Shown piece by piece: positions 24,756 through 33,222 of a DNA stretch of 64,000 nucleotides (position 1 is the first letter of the stretch; every line of letters begins with the position of its first letter). Source of the DNA: Actinoplanes auranticolor (lineage in GTDB: Bacteria > Actinomycetota > Actinomycetes > Mycobacteriales > Micromonosporaceae); the NCBI RefSeq assembly GCF_018332655.1, contig NZ_BOQL01000025.1:38487-102486 (forward strand), given 5' to 3'. Below the pieces are notes generated by a model. It was not told where the DNA came from. It saw only the letters and a list, made by a program, of their open reading frames with translations, and made no database searches. Both the position numbers and the translations under genes were made by a program.

Positions 24756-25505
24756 TTACTCCCGTTCGTTGCCGGGAGAGAGGATCTCGGTGATCCGGAT
24801 GCCGAAGTTCTCGTCGACGACGACCACTTCGCCCCGGGCGATCAACCGGCCGTTGACCAGCAGGTCGGCCGGGCTGCCGGCGGCCCGGTCCAGCTCCACG
24901 ATCGCGCCCGGGATCAGTGAGAGCAGCTCCCGCACGCTCATCCGGGTGCGGCCCAACTCGGCCGAGACCTCCATCTCGACGTCGTGCAGCATGTCCAGCC
25001 CGCTCCGCAGGGGTGCGGCACCCTCACCGCGCCGGGCCACGCCGCCGGGAGCCGCGTCGGCGGGCCACGGCGTCAGTGCCAGGGCGATCACCGCCCGGAT
25101 GTCCCCGCCGTCCAGCAGCGGCACCGCGACGGCGCCGTCCTTGGCGGCGATCGCACTCAGCGCCACGCCGGGCTCCATGAGCTGTCCCGGGTCGAGCACC
25201 ACCGGACCGAACGCACGTGCTGCGGCCTCCAGCGCCGGGCGGACGGCCGCGGTCAGGTCGAGCTCGCCGAGCGGGCTTTCCCTCAGCGCGTCGACCAGGT
25301 CCTGCCCGACCACCACGACGACCTCGCCGGTCGCCGCGCCGCTGAACTTGGCGGTGATCGCCTGCCCGGTGGTCAGCATGTCGGCGTTCGCGGGCACGGG
25401 CGCACCCACCAGTAGCTCCCGGCTCGTCGGCAGCACCGCCAGGGCCGCCTGGGCGGCGGTCCGGACCAGCGCGAGCTGCGGATCGGTGATCGTGGGCGCG
25501 GTCAT
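24756..25505 (-). CDS. fliN: flagellar switch protein FliN with an extra N-terminal domain
   Basis: A 249-residue protein, about twice the length of enteric FliN. The C-terminal 75 residues are the SpoA/FliN domain ([66 protein letters not shown]). The first 155 residues form a separate domain similar in layout to the CheC-like part of Bacillus FliY, but no E-x2-N phosphatase motif is clear. Part of the C-ring. ATG overlaps the fliM stop (ATGA). Confidence 0.9.
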   Translation of the reverse strand: MTAPTITDPQLALVRTAAQAALAVLPTSRELLVGAPVPANADMLTTGQAITAKFSGAATGEVVVVVGQDLVDALRESPLGELDLTAAVRPALEAAARAFGPVVLDPGQLMEPGVALSAIAAKDGAVAVPLLDGGDIRAVIALALTPWPADAAPGGVARRGEGAAPLRSGLDMLHDVEMEVSAELGRTRMSVRELLSLIPGAIVELDRAAGSPADLLVNGRLIARGEVVVVDENFGIRITEILSPGNERE

Positions 25506-26437
25506 CGGCGCTTTTCCTCCTTGGGTGACGGCACGACGAGGCAGGCGAGCCGAGCGCCCTGATTACCGGGAACTGCATGTGCAAAAACGGTCTCGTTGAC
25601 GGTGACCTCAAGCGGCACGCTGGTCGGGTGGGCCAGCGGCACGACATCACCGGGCAATAGCTCCACGATGTCATCGGTACGCATGCGAATGGGCCGGAAT
25701 CGGACAGCTACGTCAATCGGCGCCGCGGAAAGTCCGGCCGTGAGGTTGCGCAGCGAGCTGTCCCGGATCACCCGCTCGGCCGAGGTGAGTTCGATGGTCT
25801 CCTGCTTCTCCAGCACCGGCAGGATGGTGGTGAAGGGCAGGCAGATGCTGGCCACGCACTCCTCGGTGCCGATCTTCATTTCGAACGAGGCGACCACCAC
25901 CGCGTCTCCCGGCTGGTGCGCACGCAGGAACTGGGGGTTGTACTCGATCTCCTTGAGCTTCGGGGAGATGTCGACGAGTTGCTCGAAGCCGTACCGCAGC
26001 TCGCCCAGCATTCGCTCCAACAGACCGCGCAGCAGCGGCATCTCGACCTCGGTGAGCGGGCGTTCCGGCTGGGCCCCACCCGGACCGCCGAGCATATGGT
26101 CGATAGCGGTCATTACCGCGGAAGAAGAGATCTCCACGAGGACCGTGCCGGGCAGCGGGTCGATGGACACGACCGCGATCACCGTGGGGTTGGCCAGCGA
26201 GGACATGTACTCGTCGTAGTTCAGCTGCTCGATCGAGACCAGGGAGACGCTGCTGACCACGCGCAGTCGGGTGGTGAAGAGCGTGCCGCAGCTGCGGGCG
26301 TACGTCTCGAAGGCGATCTGCAATGTCCGGATGTGTTCCCGGGAGAGCTTGATCGGCTTGCGGAAGTCGTAGTTCGTGGGGCCGGCGTTGCCGCGCCGGG
26401 GCATCTTGCCGGGGGTACGGGTCGGAGACGTGGTCAC
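25502..26437 (-). CDS. fliM: flagellar motor switch protein FliM
   Basis: A 311-residue C-ring protein. The middle domain begins [23 protein letters not shown] and contains the MLGGPGG segment, and the SpoA domain ends the protein (about 235-300, [24 protein letters not shown]). The usual N-terminal LSQxEIDALL peptide that binds CheY-phosphate is not present; the first 20 residues are Thr, Pro and Arg rich. GTG at 26437 is the likeliest start (GAGGAC upstream); the frame is open to 26500, and that extension also lacks the motif. Confidence 0.93.
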   Translation of the reverse strand: MTTSPTRTPGKMPRRGNAGPTNYDFRKPIKLSREHIRTLQIAFETYARSCGTLFTTRLRVVSSVSLVSIEQLNYDEYMSSLANPTVIAVVSIDPLPGTVLVEISSSAVMTAIDHMLGGPGGAQPERPLTEVEMPLLRGLLERMLGELRYGFEQLVDISPKLKEIEYNPQFLRAHQPGDAVVVASFEMKIGTEECVASICLPFTTILPVLEKQETIELTSAERVIRDSSLRNLTAGLSAAPIDVAVRFRPIRMRTDDIVELLPGDVVPLAHPTSVPLEVTVNETVFAHAVPGNQGARLACLVVPSPKEEKRR

Positions 26438-26446
26438 GTCGTCCTC

Positions 26447-26472
26447 ATCGGCTCGGTTCCGGAACCGCTGAG
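26447..26472 (-). promoter_or_regulatory. candidate FliA-type promoter of fliM
   Basis: On the minus strand CTCA (26472-26469), 16 bases, then GCCGAT (26452-26447). It lies just beyond a strong hairpin that should end fliL transcription. The predicted start would be only a few bases from the fliM GTG, giving an almost leaderless mRNA, which makes the call uncertain. Confidence 0.45.
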
Positions 26473-26504
26473 GCCCGCGCCTGTTATGTCCACCTATCAC
26501 CGCA

Positions 26505-26537
26505 ATGGGCAGGTCCGCGTGGTGCGGACCTGCCCAT
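26505..26537 (-). terminator. hairpin between fliL and fliM
   Basis: A perfect 14-bp inverted repeat (26505-26518 with 26524-26537) and a 5-base loop, 15 bases after the fliL stop. No U-run follows. It probably ends the flbD-motA-motB-fliL transcript. Confidence 0.75.
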
Positions 26538-26551
26538 GGGGTGCCTGCTGG

Positions 26552-27007
26552 TTACTGCGTGACGAAGGAGGTGAAGTAGAGGCCCATCACCAGGTGCTTG
26601 TGGTCGACGTTGTAGGCCTTCTCGATCTTCTCGAGCAGCTCGGCCTTGGCCTTGAGCCGGCCCTTCTCGGTCTCCAGCTCGGCGATCTCCATCCCGGTGT
26701 ACTGGTCGATCGCCAGATCGATCGCCTCGGCGACATCGACCTCGACCGCGCCGGCCTCCTCGGTCATCTGCAGGGCGAAACCGAGCTTGAGGTAGTGCGC
26801 GTCGGCGAGGTTGATGGTCATCGTGTTCTCGATCGTGATGACCGCGCCCTTGACCGGTGCGGCCTCGGCGGCGTCGCCCTTGAGGAAGAAGAACCAGGCA
26901 CCAGCGCCGCCACCGCCGAGCAGCACCACGGCGAGCACAATGATCATCAGCATCTTCTTGGGCTTCTTCGGCGTCTCCGCCGTAGCGTCCTTGTCGTCCT
27001 TGCTCAT
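26552..27007 (-). CDS. fliL: flagellar basal body protein FliL
   Basis: A 151-residue single-pass membrane protein: a basic, Lys-rich cytosolic start, membrane helix at about 19-41, and a periplasm-side domain with the FliL pattern (TINLADAHYLKLGFALQM, then a C-terminal LYFTSFVTQ). FliL associates with the stator around the basal body and supports torque. ATG start with AGGAGG upstream, 20 bases after the motB stop. Confidence 0.92.
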   Translation of the reverse strand: MSKDDKDATAETPKKPKKMLMIIVLAVVLLGGGGAGAWFFFLKGDAAEAAPVKGAVITIENTMTINLADAHYLKLGFALQMTEEAGAVEVDVAEAIDLAIDQYTGMEIAELETEKGRLKAKAELLEKIEKAYNVDHKHLVMGLYFTSFVTQ

Positions 27008-27027
27008 CGGAACTCCTCCTGTCGTGG

Positions 27028-28056
27028 TCAGTCGTGCGGGACGGTCGTCGACCCGGTGGCCGGCGTCTCGGTGGTTGATTCGGTCGTGCCGGCCTCGGCC
27101 TTAGCCCGGGCCTCGGCCTGGGCGGTAGTAGTTCCGGTGTGCAATTTCGCGTCGTTCCCCGCCGCGGCCGGCAGCAGCGCGGCCTGCTCGGCGTTGAGCC
27201 GGGTGAGCACGACGACGTCCACCCGGCGGTTCATGGTGACCGCGCGGGGGTCCTTCGGGTCGATCAGCGGTTTGGTGTCGGAGAAGCCCACCGCGCTCAT
27301 CCGGTCCTTGGCCAGGCCATGGTTAACCAGGTAGCGAACTGTGGTGGACGCCCGGGCCGCGGATAGCTCCCAGCCGCTCGGGTAGAACGAGGTGGTCGCC
27401 TTGAGCTGGTTCGTGTTGCCGTCCACCTCGATGTTGTTCGGCAGCTGGGCAAGCGCGGGTGCGATGGTGCCGAGGATCTTCCTGCCGCCGGGGCGCAACT
27501 CGGCCCGGTTGCCGGCGAAGACGACCTCGTTGGTGACCACGGTGACCACCAGGCCGCGCTCGTTGATGGTGAACTTGACCTGGTTGAGCAGTTTGGCGGC
27601 GGCGAGGGCGTCGGCGATCTTCTTCTCGATCTCCTTGAGGTTCTCCACCTCCTTGGTCGCCGCCTTGGCGTTCGCCGACGCCTGCTTGCGGCTGGCGGCC
27701 CGGATTGCCCGTTCCACCGCCTCCTTCTGTTCCTTGGTCATGTCCTCGGTGCCGGTGCTGCCGTCGCCCGGGTTGGTGCCCGGGTCGATCGGGACGACGT
27801 TGGTGCTCTGGCCCGCGCCCTCGAGGTTCGAGACGTTACCGGTCATCGCCACACTCGACGCGCCGAAGCCTTCGGAGAGGCCGGCTGCCAGCTCGGCGAA
27901 CTTCTTCTGGTCCACGCTGCTCATCGAGAACAGAACCACGAACAGGACGAACAGCAGCGTCAACATGTCGGCGTACGACACGAGCCAGCGTTCGTGATTG
28001 ACGTGCTCTTCGTGCTCCTCGTGCTTGGCCTTCCTGCGGCCTCCGCTCGAGCTCAC
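27028..28056 (-). CDS. motB: flagellar stator protein MotB
   Basis: A 342-residue stator protein. The single membrane helix WLVSYADMLTLLFVLFVVLFSM contains the ion-binding Asp30. A coiled linker follows, and the C-terminal OmpA-like domain anchors the stator to peptidoglycan (LSAARASTTVRYLVNHG, then NRRVDVVVL). The tail after about residue 305 is a variable Ala/Thr-rich extension. GTG start two bases after the motA stop. Ion type is not certain but the sequence around Asp30 is compatible with protons. Confidence 0.94.
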   Translation of the reverse strand: MSSSGGRRKAKHEEHEEHVNHERWLVSYADMLTLLFVLFVVLFSMSSVDQKKFAELAAGLSEGFGASSVAMTGNVSNLEGAGQSTNVVPIDPGTNPGDGSTGTEDMTKEQKEAVERAIRAASRKQASANAKAATKEVENLKEIEKKIADALAAAKLLNQVKFTINERGLVVTVVTNEVVFAGNRAELRPGGRKILGTIAPALAQLPNNIEVDGNTNQLKATTSFYPSGWELSAARASTTVRYLVNHGLAKDRMSAVGFSDTKPLIDPKDPRAVTMNRRVDVVVLTRLNAEQAALLPAAAGNDAKLHTGTTTAQAEARAKAEAGTTESTTETPATGSTTVPHD

Positions 28057-28058
28057 GG

Positions 28059-28847
28059 TTACGCGGCCTTCTTGGTGGAGGCGGCCTCGGCGGCCCTGGC
28101 CGCGTCCGGCGGCAGGAGGCTGCGGAGCTTCTGCGCGACCAGGCGCGGGTTCGAGCCGGCCTGGATCGCCAGCACCCCGTCGATGACCAGCTCCATCTCC
28201 TCGGCCTCGATGCCGGAGAGCCGGTCCAGCCGGGACGCGATAGGCAGGAACATGAGGTTGGAGGACAGCACGCCCCAGAGCGTCGCCACGAACGCCGCGG
28301 CGATGGAGTGCCCGAGGGTCTCCGGCTTGTCGAGGTTCTCGAGCACGTGCACCAGCCCCATGACGGTGCCGATGATGCCGATGGTCGGGGCGTAGCCACC
28401 CATGCTCTCGAAGAACTTCTTGCCGGTCTTGTCGGCCTTCTTTTTCGCGCTGACCTCAGCGTGCAGGATGTCGTGCAGCTCCTCGGGGTCCGTGCCGTCG
28501 ATGGCCAGCTGCAGGCCACGCTTCAGGAACGGGTGCTCTACCGTCTTGACCGCGTCCTCGAGGGCCAGTAGGCCCTCGCGGCGGGCCCGCTCGGCGAGCT
28601 TGACGATGTCGTCGACGAGCTCGTTCGGCGGGATGACCTTCGGCGCGAACGCCTTCTTCAGGAGCCCGCCGACGCCCTTCGCGTCCTTGAGCACGCCGCC
28701 GGCCATGGCGGCACAGAACGCACCGCCGAAGACCAGCACCATGGCCGGGATCAGGATGATGGAGGCCGGGTGACCGCCCTCCAGGATCTGGACGACGAAA
28801 ACGATGATCAGTGCTACGACTACACCAACGATGGTGGCGATATCCAT
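28059..28847 (-). CDS. motA: flagellar stator protein MotA
   Basis: A 262-residue four-helix membrane protein forming the ion channel with MotB. Hydrophobic segments at about 4-21, 29-52, 148-172 and 180-202, with the GGYAPTIGIIGTVMGLVHVLENL motif between the third helix and its loop, and charged residues in the cytosolic loop that contacts FliG. Its ATG shares a base with the flbD TGA. Confidence 0.95.
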   Translation of the reverse strand: MDIATIVGVVVALIIVFVVQILEGGHPASIILIPAMVLVFGGAFCAAMAGGVLKDAKGVGGLLKKAFAPKVIPPNELVDDIVKLAERARREGLLALEDAVKTVEHPFLKRGLQLAIDGTDPEELHDILHAEVSAKKKADKTGKKFFESMGGYAPTIGIIGTVMGLVHVLENLDKPETLGHSIAAAFVATLWGVLSSNLMFLPIASRLDRLSGIEAEEMELVIDGVLAIQAGSNPRLVAQKLRSLLPPDAARAAEAASTKKAA

Positions 28848-29134
28848 CAGCGGTCCTTCCGGTGCAGCTGCAGCACGTTCGTGGCAGCGGTCTGGTCGTC
28901 GGTGGGGCCGGGCTCGGCCAGCAGGGCCGGCTCAGCCTCGATGCGACTCGCCTGGGCGATCAGCGAGGCGCGGTAGTGCCGCACTGAGTCGATGAGCTCG
29001 GGCACAGATTCGGCAATGACGTACTTGGTGCCGTCCACCAGCGTGATGACCGTGTCGGGCGTGCAGTCGGCACGCTCGACCAAGTCGGGGTTCAGGGCGA
29101 ACACGGCTCCGTTGAGGCGGGTTACGAGAATCAC
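28847..29134 (-). CDS. flbD: FlbD family flagellar protein
   Basis: A 95-residue protein that opens with VILVTRLNGAVFALNPDLVERADCTPDTVITLVDGTKYVIAES, the hallmark of the FlbD family found next to motA in many bacteria. The biochemical role is unknown. The family core is about 60 residues; the remaining tail here is acidic and variable. GTG start with AAGGA eight bases upstream is preferred over the longer frame. First gene of the flbD-motA-motB-fliL unit. Confidence 0.88.
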   Translation of the reverse strand: MILVTRLNGAVFALNPDLVERADCTPDTVITLVDGTKYVIAESVPELIDSVRHYRASLIAQASRIEAEPALLAEPGPTDDQTAATNVLQLHRKDR

Positions 29135-29195
29135 GACATCCGTCCTTGGGGCGTCTTTTTCGGCTGGTGGCCATCCGTGGCCTGTCATCGTTCAC

Positions 29196-29222
29196 TTCGG
29201 CGTGCGGGCGGTTGCTGATGAG
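29196..29222 (-). promoter_or_regulatory. FliA-type promoter of flbD-motA-motB-fliL
   Basis: Minus-strand CTCA (29222-29219), 17 bases, GCCGAA (29201-29196): an exact match to CTCA-N15-17-GCCGAA. The leader to the flbD GTG would be about 55 bases. Confidence 0.8.
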
Positions 29223-29229
29223 CGCCACC

Positions 29230-29247
29230 CGGTCACTTTCCGGGTGC
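29230..29247 (-). promoter_or_regulatory. TcrA-like direct repeat upstream of flbD promoter
   Basis: On the minus strand GCACCCG, four bases, GTGACCG. The first half fits GCA(A/C)CCG exactly; the second has two mismatches. It ends 7 bases from the -35 CTCA, the same distance as in the flgB promoter. Confidence 0.5.
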
Positions 29248-29268
29248 GACCCGCCCCGGACAGAGCGA

Positions 29269-29298
29269 AGCCGGGGCGGCCTCACGGCCGCCCCGGCT
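29269..29298 (-). terminator. terminator hairpin after flgE
   Basis: A perfect 13-bp inverted repeat with a 4-base loop, 19 bases after the flgE stop. No U-run. It separates the flgE operon from the flbD promoter. Confidence 0.8.
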
Positions 29299-29317
29299 CA
29301 ACCGCCGGTGCTGTCTA

Positions 29318-30517
29318 CTAGCGCTTCAGATTCACGAGCTCCTGCAGGATCTCGTCGCTCGTGGTGATGATGCGGCTGTTGGCCTGGAAGCCACGCTGGG
29401 CGATGACCAGGTTGGTGAACTCCTGGGCCAGGTCGACGTTCGACATCTCCAGCGCGCCGCTGGTGATCAGCCCGAGGCCCGCGGAGCCGGCCGCGCCGAC
29501 CTGGGCCAGACCCGAGTTCACGGTGCTGCGGAACATCGAGTCACCGATCTTCTCCAGACCGTTGACGTTGTTGAAGTTGGCCAGCGCGAGCTGACCCAGC
29601 GTCTGCTTGAGTCCGTTGGAGAAGACGCCGACGATCTGCCCGGTGTTCGACACCGTGTACGAGCTCAGGATGCCCGCCCCGGAGCCGTCCGAGGCGCTCA
29701 CCCGGGCCTCGGTGTTGCCGCTGTACTGGGTGATGTCGGTGATATCGACGGTGAGACCGTCCAGCACGATGCTGGTGATCGGATTGGTGCCGTCGTTGGG
29801 CTTGCCGTTGACGAACGGGATGGGTACCGGGGTGCCCGAGGGCGTCGACGCGGTCCACTCGTCCTGGCCCGACCTGGTCATCGTCACGTTCAGTGTGCTG
29901 GAGACGCCGTTGCCGTCGACCACGGGGATGGGGATCACCTTGGTGCTCCCCGGCGCGACACCCGTGGGGTCGATCGGTGCCTCGTACGACAGGTTGCCGG
30001 TCAGCGTGAACTTCGTGGTCGCCTCAGGGGCCAGGCTGATGCCGATCGGCAGCTTGATGTTGCCGGGGGCGCCCGCCACGTTGACGCCGCCGTCCCCGTC
30101 GGCGCTCCAGCCCTGCACGATCTGGCCGTTCGGCGTGGTCAGCGAGCCGTTGGCGTCGAAGGTGAAGGAGCCGGCGCGGGTGTAGACCGTCTCGCCGCCG
30201 CTCTTGGTGATGAAGAAGCCGTCACCCTGGATCATCATGTCGCCGGACTTGCCGGTGGTCTGCGCCGCGCCCTGGCTGAAGTTGGCATTGATGCTGGCCG
30301 TCCGCACGCCCAGGCCGACCTGCGCGGGGTTCGTGCCACCGGCGCCGTTCTGCGGTGCGCCCGCGGCGTTGACCATCTGCGAGAGTGTGTCCTGGAAGAC
30401 CGTCTGGCTCGACTTGTAGCCGGTGGTGTTGACGTTGGCGATGTTGTTACCGGTGACGTCCATCATCTGCTGGTGCGCGCGCAGGCCGCTGATGCCGGAG
30501 AAGAGAGAACGCAGCAT
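29318..30517 (-). CDS. flgE: flagellar hook protein FlgE
   Basis: A 399-residue hook subunit. N-terminal MLRSLFSGISGLRAHQQMMDVTGNNIANVNTTGYKSS is the rod/hook signature, the C-terminal VDLAQEFTNLVIAQRGFQANSRIITTSDEILQELVNLKR the matching helix. The central region is beta-rich. It is exported through the type III gate. It ends the fliJ-led operon and is followed by a strong terminator. No flgF or flgG gene is seen in this window. Confidence 0.95.
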   Translation of the reverse strand: MLRSLFSGISGLRAHQQMMDVTGNNIANVNTTGYKSSQTVFQDTLSQMVNAAGAPQNGAGGTNPAQVGLGVRTASINANFSQGAAQTTGKSGDMMIQGDGFFITKSGGETVYTRAGSFTFDANGSLTTPNGQIVQGWSADGDGGVNVAGAPGNIKLPIGISLAPEATTKFTLTGNLSYEAPIDPTGVAPGSTKVIPIPVVDGNGVSSTLNVTMTRSGQDEWTASTPSGTPVPIPFVNGKPNDGTNPITSIVLDGLTVDITDITQYSGNTEARVSASDGSGAGILSSYTVSNTGQIVGVFSNGLKQTLGQLALANFNNVNGLEKIGDSMFRSTVNSGLAQVGAAGSAGLGLITSGALEMSNVDLAQEFTNLVIAQRGFQANSRIITTSDEILQELVNLKR

Positions 30518-30520
30518 GGG

Positions 30521-31012
30521 TCAGGTGTCCTTCGGGGTAGCGGGATCGGTGGTTGTCGCTGGTCCGGTTGCGGTTTGCTGGACTTCCGTGACCTTGGACA
30601 GCTGCACATCCGTGTTCCCGACCACGAGCGTCGGTTCGCTGTCTCCGTTGAGCTTCGTCTTGGTGACGACGCCCGTATGGGTCATGCCGTTCGCGTCCTG
30701 ATACGTGACCGTGCGGCCGACCAGCGCGCTCGCGCCGATCAACTGCTGGGCCTGCATCATCTCGGCGATCTCGCCGAGCTTCTCGACCTGGGTGAACTGC
30801 GCTGTCTGCGCCAGGAACTGCGTCGAGTCGGCCGGGTTGCTGGGGTCCTGGTACTTGAGCTGTGCCACCAGCAGCTTCAGGAACGTGTCCCGGTCGCCGA
30901 CCGACTTGCTCGCGCCGGCGTCCGTGGTGGTCTTGTTCGTGTACATCGACGTCGCGGTCACGTTCCTGGCGTCGAATTCCCTGCTGACGTTTCCGCCGAT
31001 CGGTGACGTCAT
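30521..31012 (-). CDS. flgD: flagellar hook capping protein FlgD
   Basis: A 163-residue hook-cap protein that guides FlgE assembly. The N-terminal half has the typical DRDTFLKLLVAQLKYQDPSNPADSTQFLAQTAQFTQVEKLGEI; the C-terminal half is a short beta domain with a Thr/Pro tail. ATG with AGGAGG 9 bases upstream, three bases before flgE. Confidence 0.93.
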   Translation of the reverse strand: MTSPIGGNVSREFDARNVTATSMYTNKTTTDAGASKSVGDRDTFLKLLVAQLKYQDPSNPADSTQFLAQTAQFTQVEKLGEIAEMMQAQQLIGASALVGRTVTYQDANGMTHTGVVTKTKLNGDSEPTLVVGNTDVQLSKVTEVQQTATGPATTTDPATPKDT

Positions 31013-31056
31013 GAACAAGTCCTCCTGGGTTCGAGTCGGTGGCCCTCGCACACAGT

Positions 31057-31082
31057 TTCGGCGGGTGCACCGATTCGCTTAG
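31057..31082 (-). promoter_or_regulatory. possible internal FliA-type promoter upstream of flgD
   Basis: Minus-strand CTAA (31082-31079), 16 bases, GCCGAA (31062-31057). The -35 has one mismatch to CTCA. It lies in the 82-base fliK-flgD gap, and a start near 31050 would leave a leader of about 38 bases. Confidence 0.4.
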
Positions 31083-31094
31083 CCCTGTTCGGGG

Positions 31095-33194
31095 TCAAGC
31101 TTGGATGTCGAGCCGGCTGTTGCCGTCGACACCGGGGAGAAGCGGCTCGGCGGTGACGGGCAGGGCTGGTTCCGTGGTCGCGGAGCCGTTCTCGCCTCGC
31201 GTCCCGTCGCCGTTGTTCAGGAACGCGAACTGCTGACGAGCCTGCTCCTGCGGGGTGCCCTGGCGCAGATCCAGCGAGGTGTTCGAGAAGCCGGCCTGCT
31301 GCAGCTCGCGGCGCAGGTCGTCCAGCGCGCCGCGCAGCGACTCGTGGCCGGCGTCGGTCGAGCTGGCCAGCTGTACGTTGATCTCGCCGTTGCGGATCTC
31401 GGCGATGACCTGGACCGGGCCGAGGTCGACGGGGTGCAGGTTGACAGTGAGCCGGTGCACCCCGTCGGCGTCCAGCCGCAGCGGCACGATCCGGGTGGCG
31501 AGTTGGTTGACGAGAGGGCCGGGCGTGGCCGGTGCCGGCGGCGGTGCGGCGGCCACCGGGGCGGTCGGCGTGGCCGGCGCCGTCGGTGCGGTGGCGGCGA
31601 CACCAGCGACGCCGGGTACGCCGAACGACACGTCCGTGCCGGGCGCCGTGGTGGCGAGCGGGGTATTCGTGCCGGCGCCGGACGGTTGTCCGTCCGCGCC
31701 CTGCCCAGCAGCGTCACCGCCGGTGCTCGCGCCCCGATGCCCGAGAGTCGGAGCCTCGACCTTGGCGGAAGCGGCGTCGGGCTGACCGGTGGCCGTGGCG
31801 TCAGGAGCGAGGACAGCACCGTCCACGACCGCCCCGGTGGCCGCTTGCGATGTGACGGCTGCCGTGGTGGGCGCGGCAATCGGGGTCGCGTTCGGCGCGG
31901 CGGCCGGGGTCGCGCTCGGAGCGGGAGCAACCGGCGCCGCCGGGTCAGTGCCATCGCCCGTGAGCTCGGCACCGGCGGGACCAACCGGTGCTACGGGAGT
32001 GGTAGCCGGGGCCGTAGTCGTCGGCGCGGTCAGAGAGGCTGGCGGGGTAGCGGACGCGGTCTGCGGCGTGACGGCTGCCTGCGCGACGGCGTCAGCTTGC
32101 CTGCCGGTGGTCGGCGCCGCGCTGCTCGGGGCGAGCGGGATCCCGGCGTTGCCGGTCGGAGTAGCAGCTTGTGCCTCGGCCTCGGTCCATGCGACAGCCT
32201 GCGAGGCGCCGGCGTCGACCACCGGCGCTGCCGCTGCCTGAGCGGTTGCGGGAGCGCTGGTCGGTGCTGGTGCTGGTGCTGGTGCTGGTGCTGGTGCTGG
32301 TGCCGGTGCGGCCGCAGCCGGTGAATCGGCTGGGATCACCGGAGCCGCCGGGACCACTGTGGCCGCAGTGGCGGCGGCTGGGGTGGCTACCGGATCGACC
32401 GGCACGGGGCCGAGGGCTACCCACGCGCCCTGGAACGGCATCGCGGGCAGCGGAGCGGTCTCGGCGACCTCGGATTCCCGGGTGACCGAGCCGTCCGTCT
32501 CCTCGGCCACCTGCGCCGCGCCGGTGTCGGCCCGGCCGGTTCCGGGCTGCCGCAACTCGGCGGGCCGCGCTTGCGGGTCCTGAGCCCCGGCCGGGCGCTC
32601 GGTCTCGACACGCGAGGGTTCCGCGCTCGCGGATCCGGTCCCCGCCGGCTCGGGTCGGGCGGCTTCCGGTCGGCTGGTCTCGGGCCGAGCAGTCCCGGGC
32701 CGTGCGGTCTGCGGCGCGGCCGTTTCGGGCCGGGCTGTCTCAGGTCGGGTTGCTTCGGGGCGCGAGGCCTCCGGGTGCTGGGCCGTGGTGCGCTGGGCCG
32801 CCGCCCGGGTCTGGGACATCTGCTGCTGCATGACCCGCTGGTCGGCGCTGCGGTTCTGCAGGACGCGGTTCTGCGCGACCCGGTTCTGGGCCCCGCGGTT
32901 CTGCAACCGGGCGTCGACCGAGCGGGACTCGACCTGGTTCGACGCCTCCCGGAACGCGGCGGCGGAACGGTGCGAGGCAGCCTGGTCGTGCGCCCGCTGC
33001 TGAGCGGTCCGGCTCTGTGCCGCCTGGCCGGCCCGCTGCCGGCTCGCGTGCTGGGCCTGGTCGGCCGGGTCACGGTCCAGCTCGGCCGAGAGCGCCGATC
33101 CGAAGGACTCCGCACCCTCGCCGGGCCGGGCACCGGTACGGCGTCCGGCATCGGTCGTCGGCCTGCGGTCGGGCCCGGTCACGGAGCTCGTCAT
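31095..33194 (-). CDS. fliK: flagellar hook-length control protein FliK
   Basis: A 699-residue protein, longer than enteric FliK (about 400). The body is low-complexity: an Arg/Gln/Asn-rich part with repeated QNR units (about 70-120), a Pro/Glu/Thr repeat region, and an (AP)n tract. The C-terminal Flg_hook domain (about 570-665, VPLRLDADGVHRLTVNLHPVDLGPVQV, then ELQQAGF) is intact and acts on FlhB to switch export specificity. FliK works as a ruler, so the long unfolded body may set hook length. ATG at 33194 follows AGGGGAA. Confidence 0.88.
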   Translation of the reverse strand: MTSSVTGPDRRPTTDAGRRTGARPGEGAESFGSALSAELDRDPADQAQHASRQRAGQAAQSRTAQQRAHDQAASHRSAAAFREASNQVESRSVDARLQNRGAQNRVAQNRVLQNRSADQRVMQQQMSQTRAAAQRTTAQHPEASRPEATRPETARPETAAPQTARPGTARPETSRPEAARPEPAGTGSASAEPSRVETERPAGAQDPQARPAELRQPGTGRADTGAAQVAEETDGSVTRESEVAETAPLPAMPFQGAWVALGPVPVDPVATPAAATAATVVPAAPVIPADSPAAAAPAPAPAPAPAPAPAPTSAPATAQAAAAPVVDAGASQAVAWTEAEAQAATPTGNAGIPLAPSSAAPTTGRQADAVAQAAVTPQTASATPPASLTAPTTTAPATTPVAPVGPAGAELTGDGTDPAAPVAPAPSATPAAAPNATPIAAPTTAAVTSQAATGAVVDGAVLAPDATATGQPDAASAKVEAPTLGHRGASTGGDAAGQGADGQPSGAGTNTPLATTAPGTDVSFGVPGVAGVAATAPTAPATPTAPVAAAPPPAPATPGPLVNQLATRIVPLRLDADGVHRLTVNLHPVDLGPVQVIAEIRNGEINVQLASSTDAGHESLRGALDDLRRELQQAGFSNTSLDLRQGTPQEQARQQFAFLNNGDGTRGENGSATTEPALPVTAEPLLPGVDGNSRLDIQA
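32263..32304. repeat. hexanucleotide repeat in fliK
   Basis: Six perfect GGTGCT copies followed by GGTGCC, encoding an Ala-Pro tract on the minus strand. The unit is a multiple of three, so slippage would change protein length without breaking the frame. Confidence 0.9.
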
Positions 33195-33222
33195 GCGGCG
33201 GTTCCCCTCATTGTGTGCGTAC

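Noticed and set aside
29161..29317. Several hairpins as a repeat family or CRISPR-like array
   Set aside because: They are individual terminator or operator structures with different sequences; there is no regular spacing.
31101..32324. 407-codon frame antisense to fliK
   Set aside because: Gly/Arg-rich mirror of the repetitive fliK body without domain or ribosome site.
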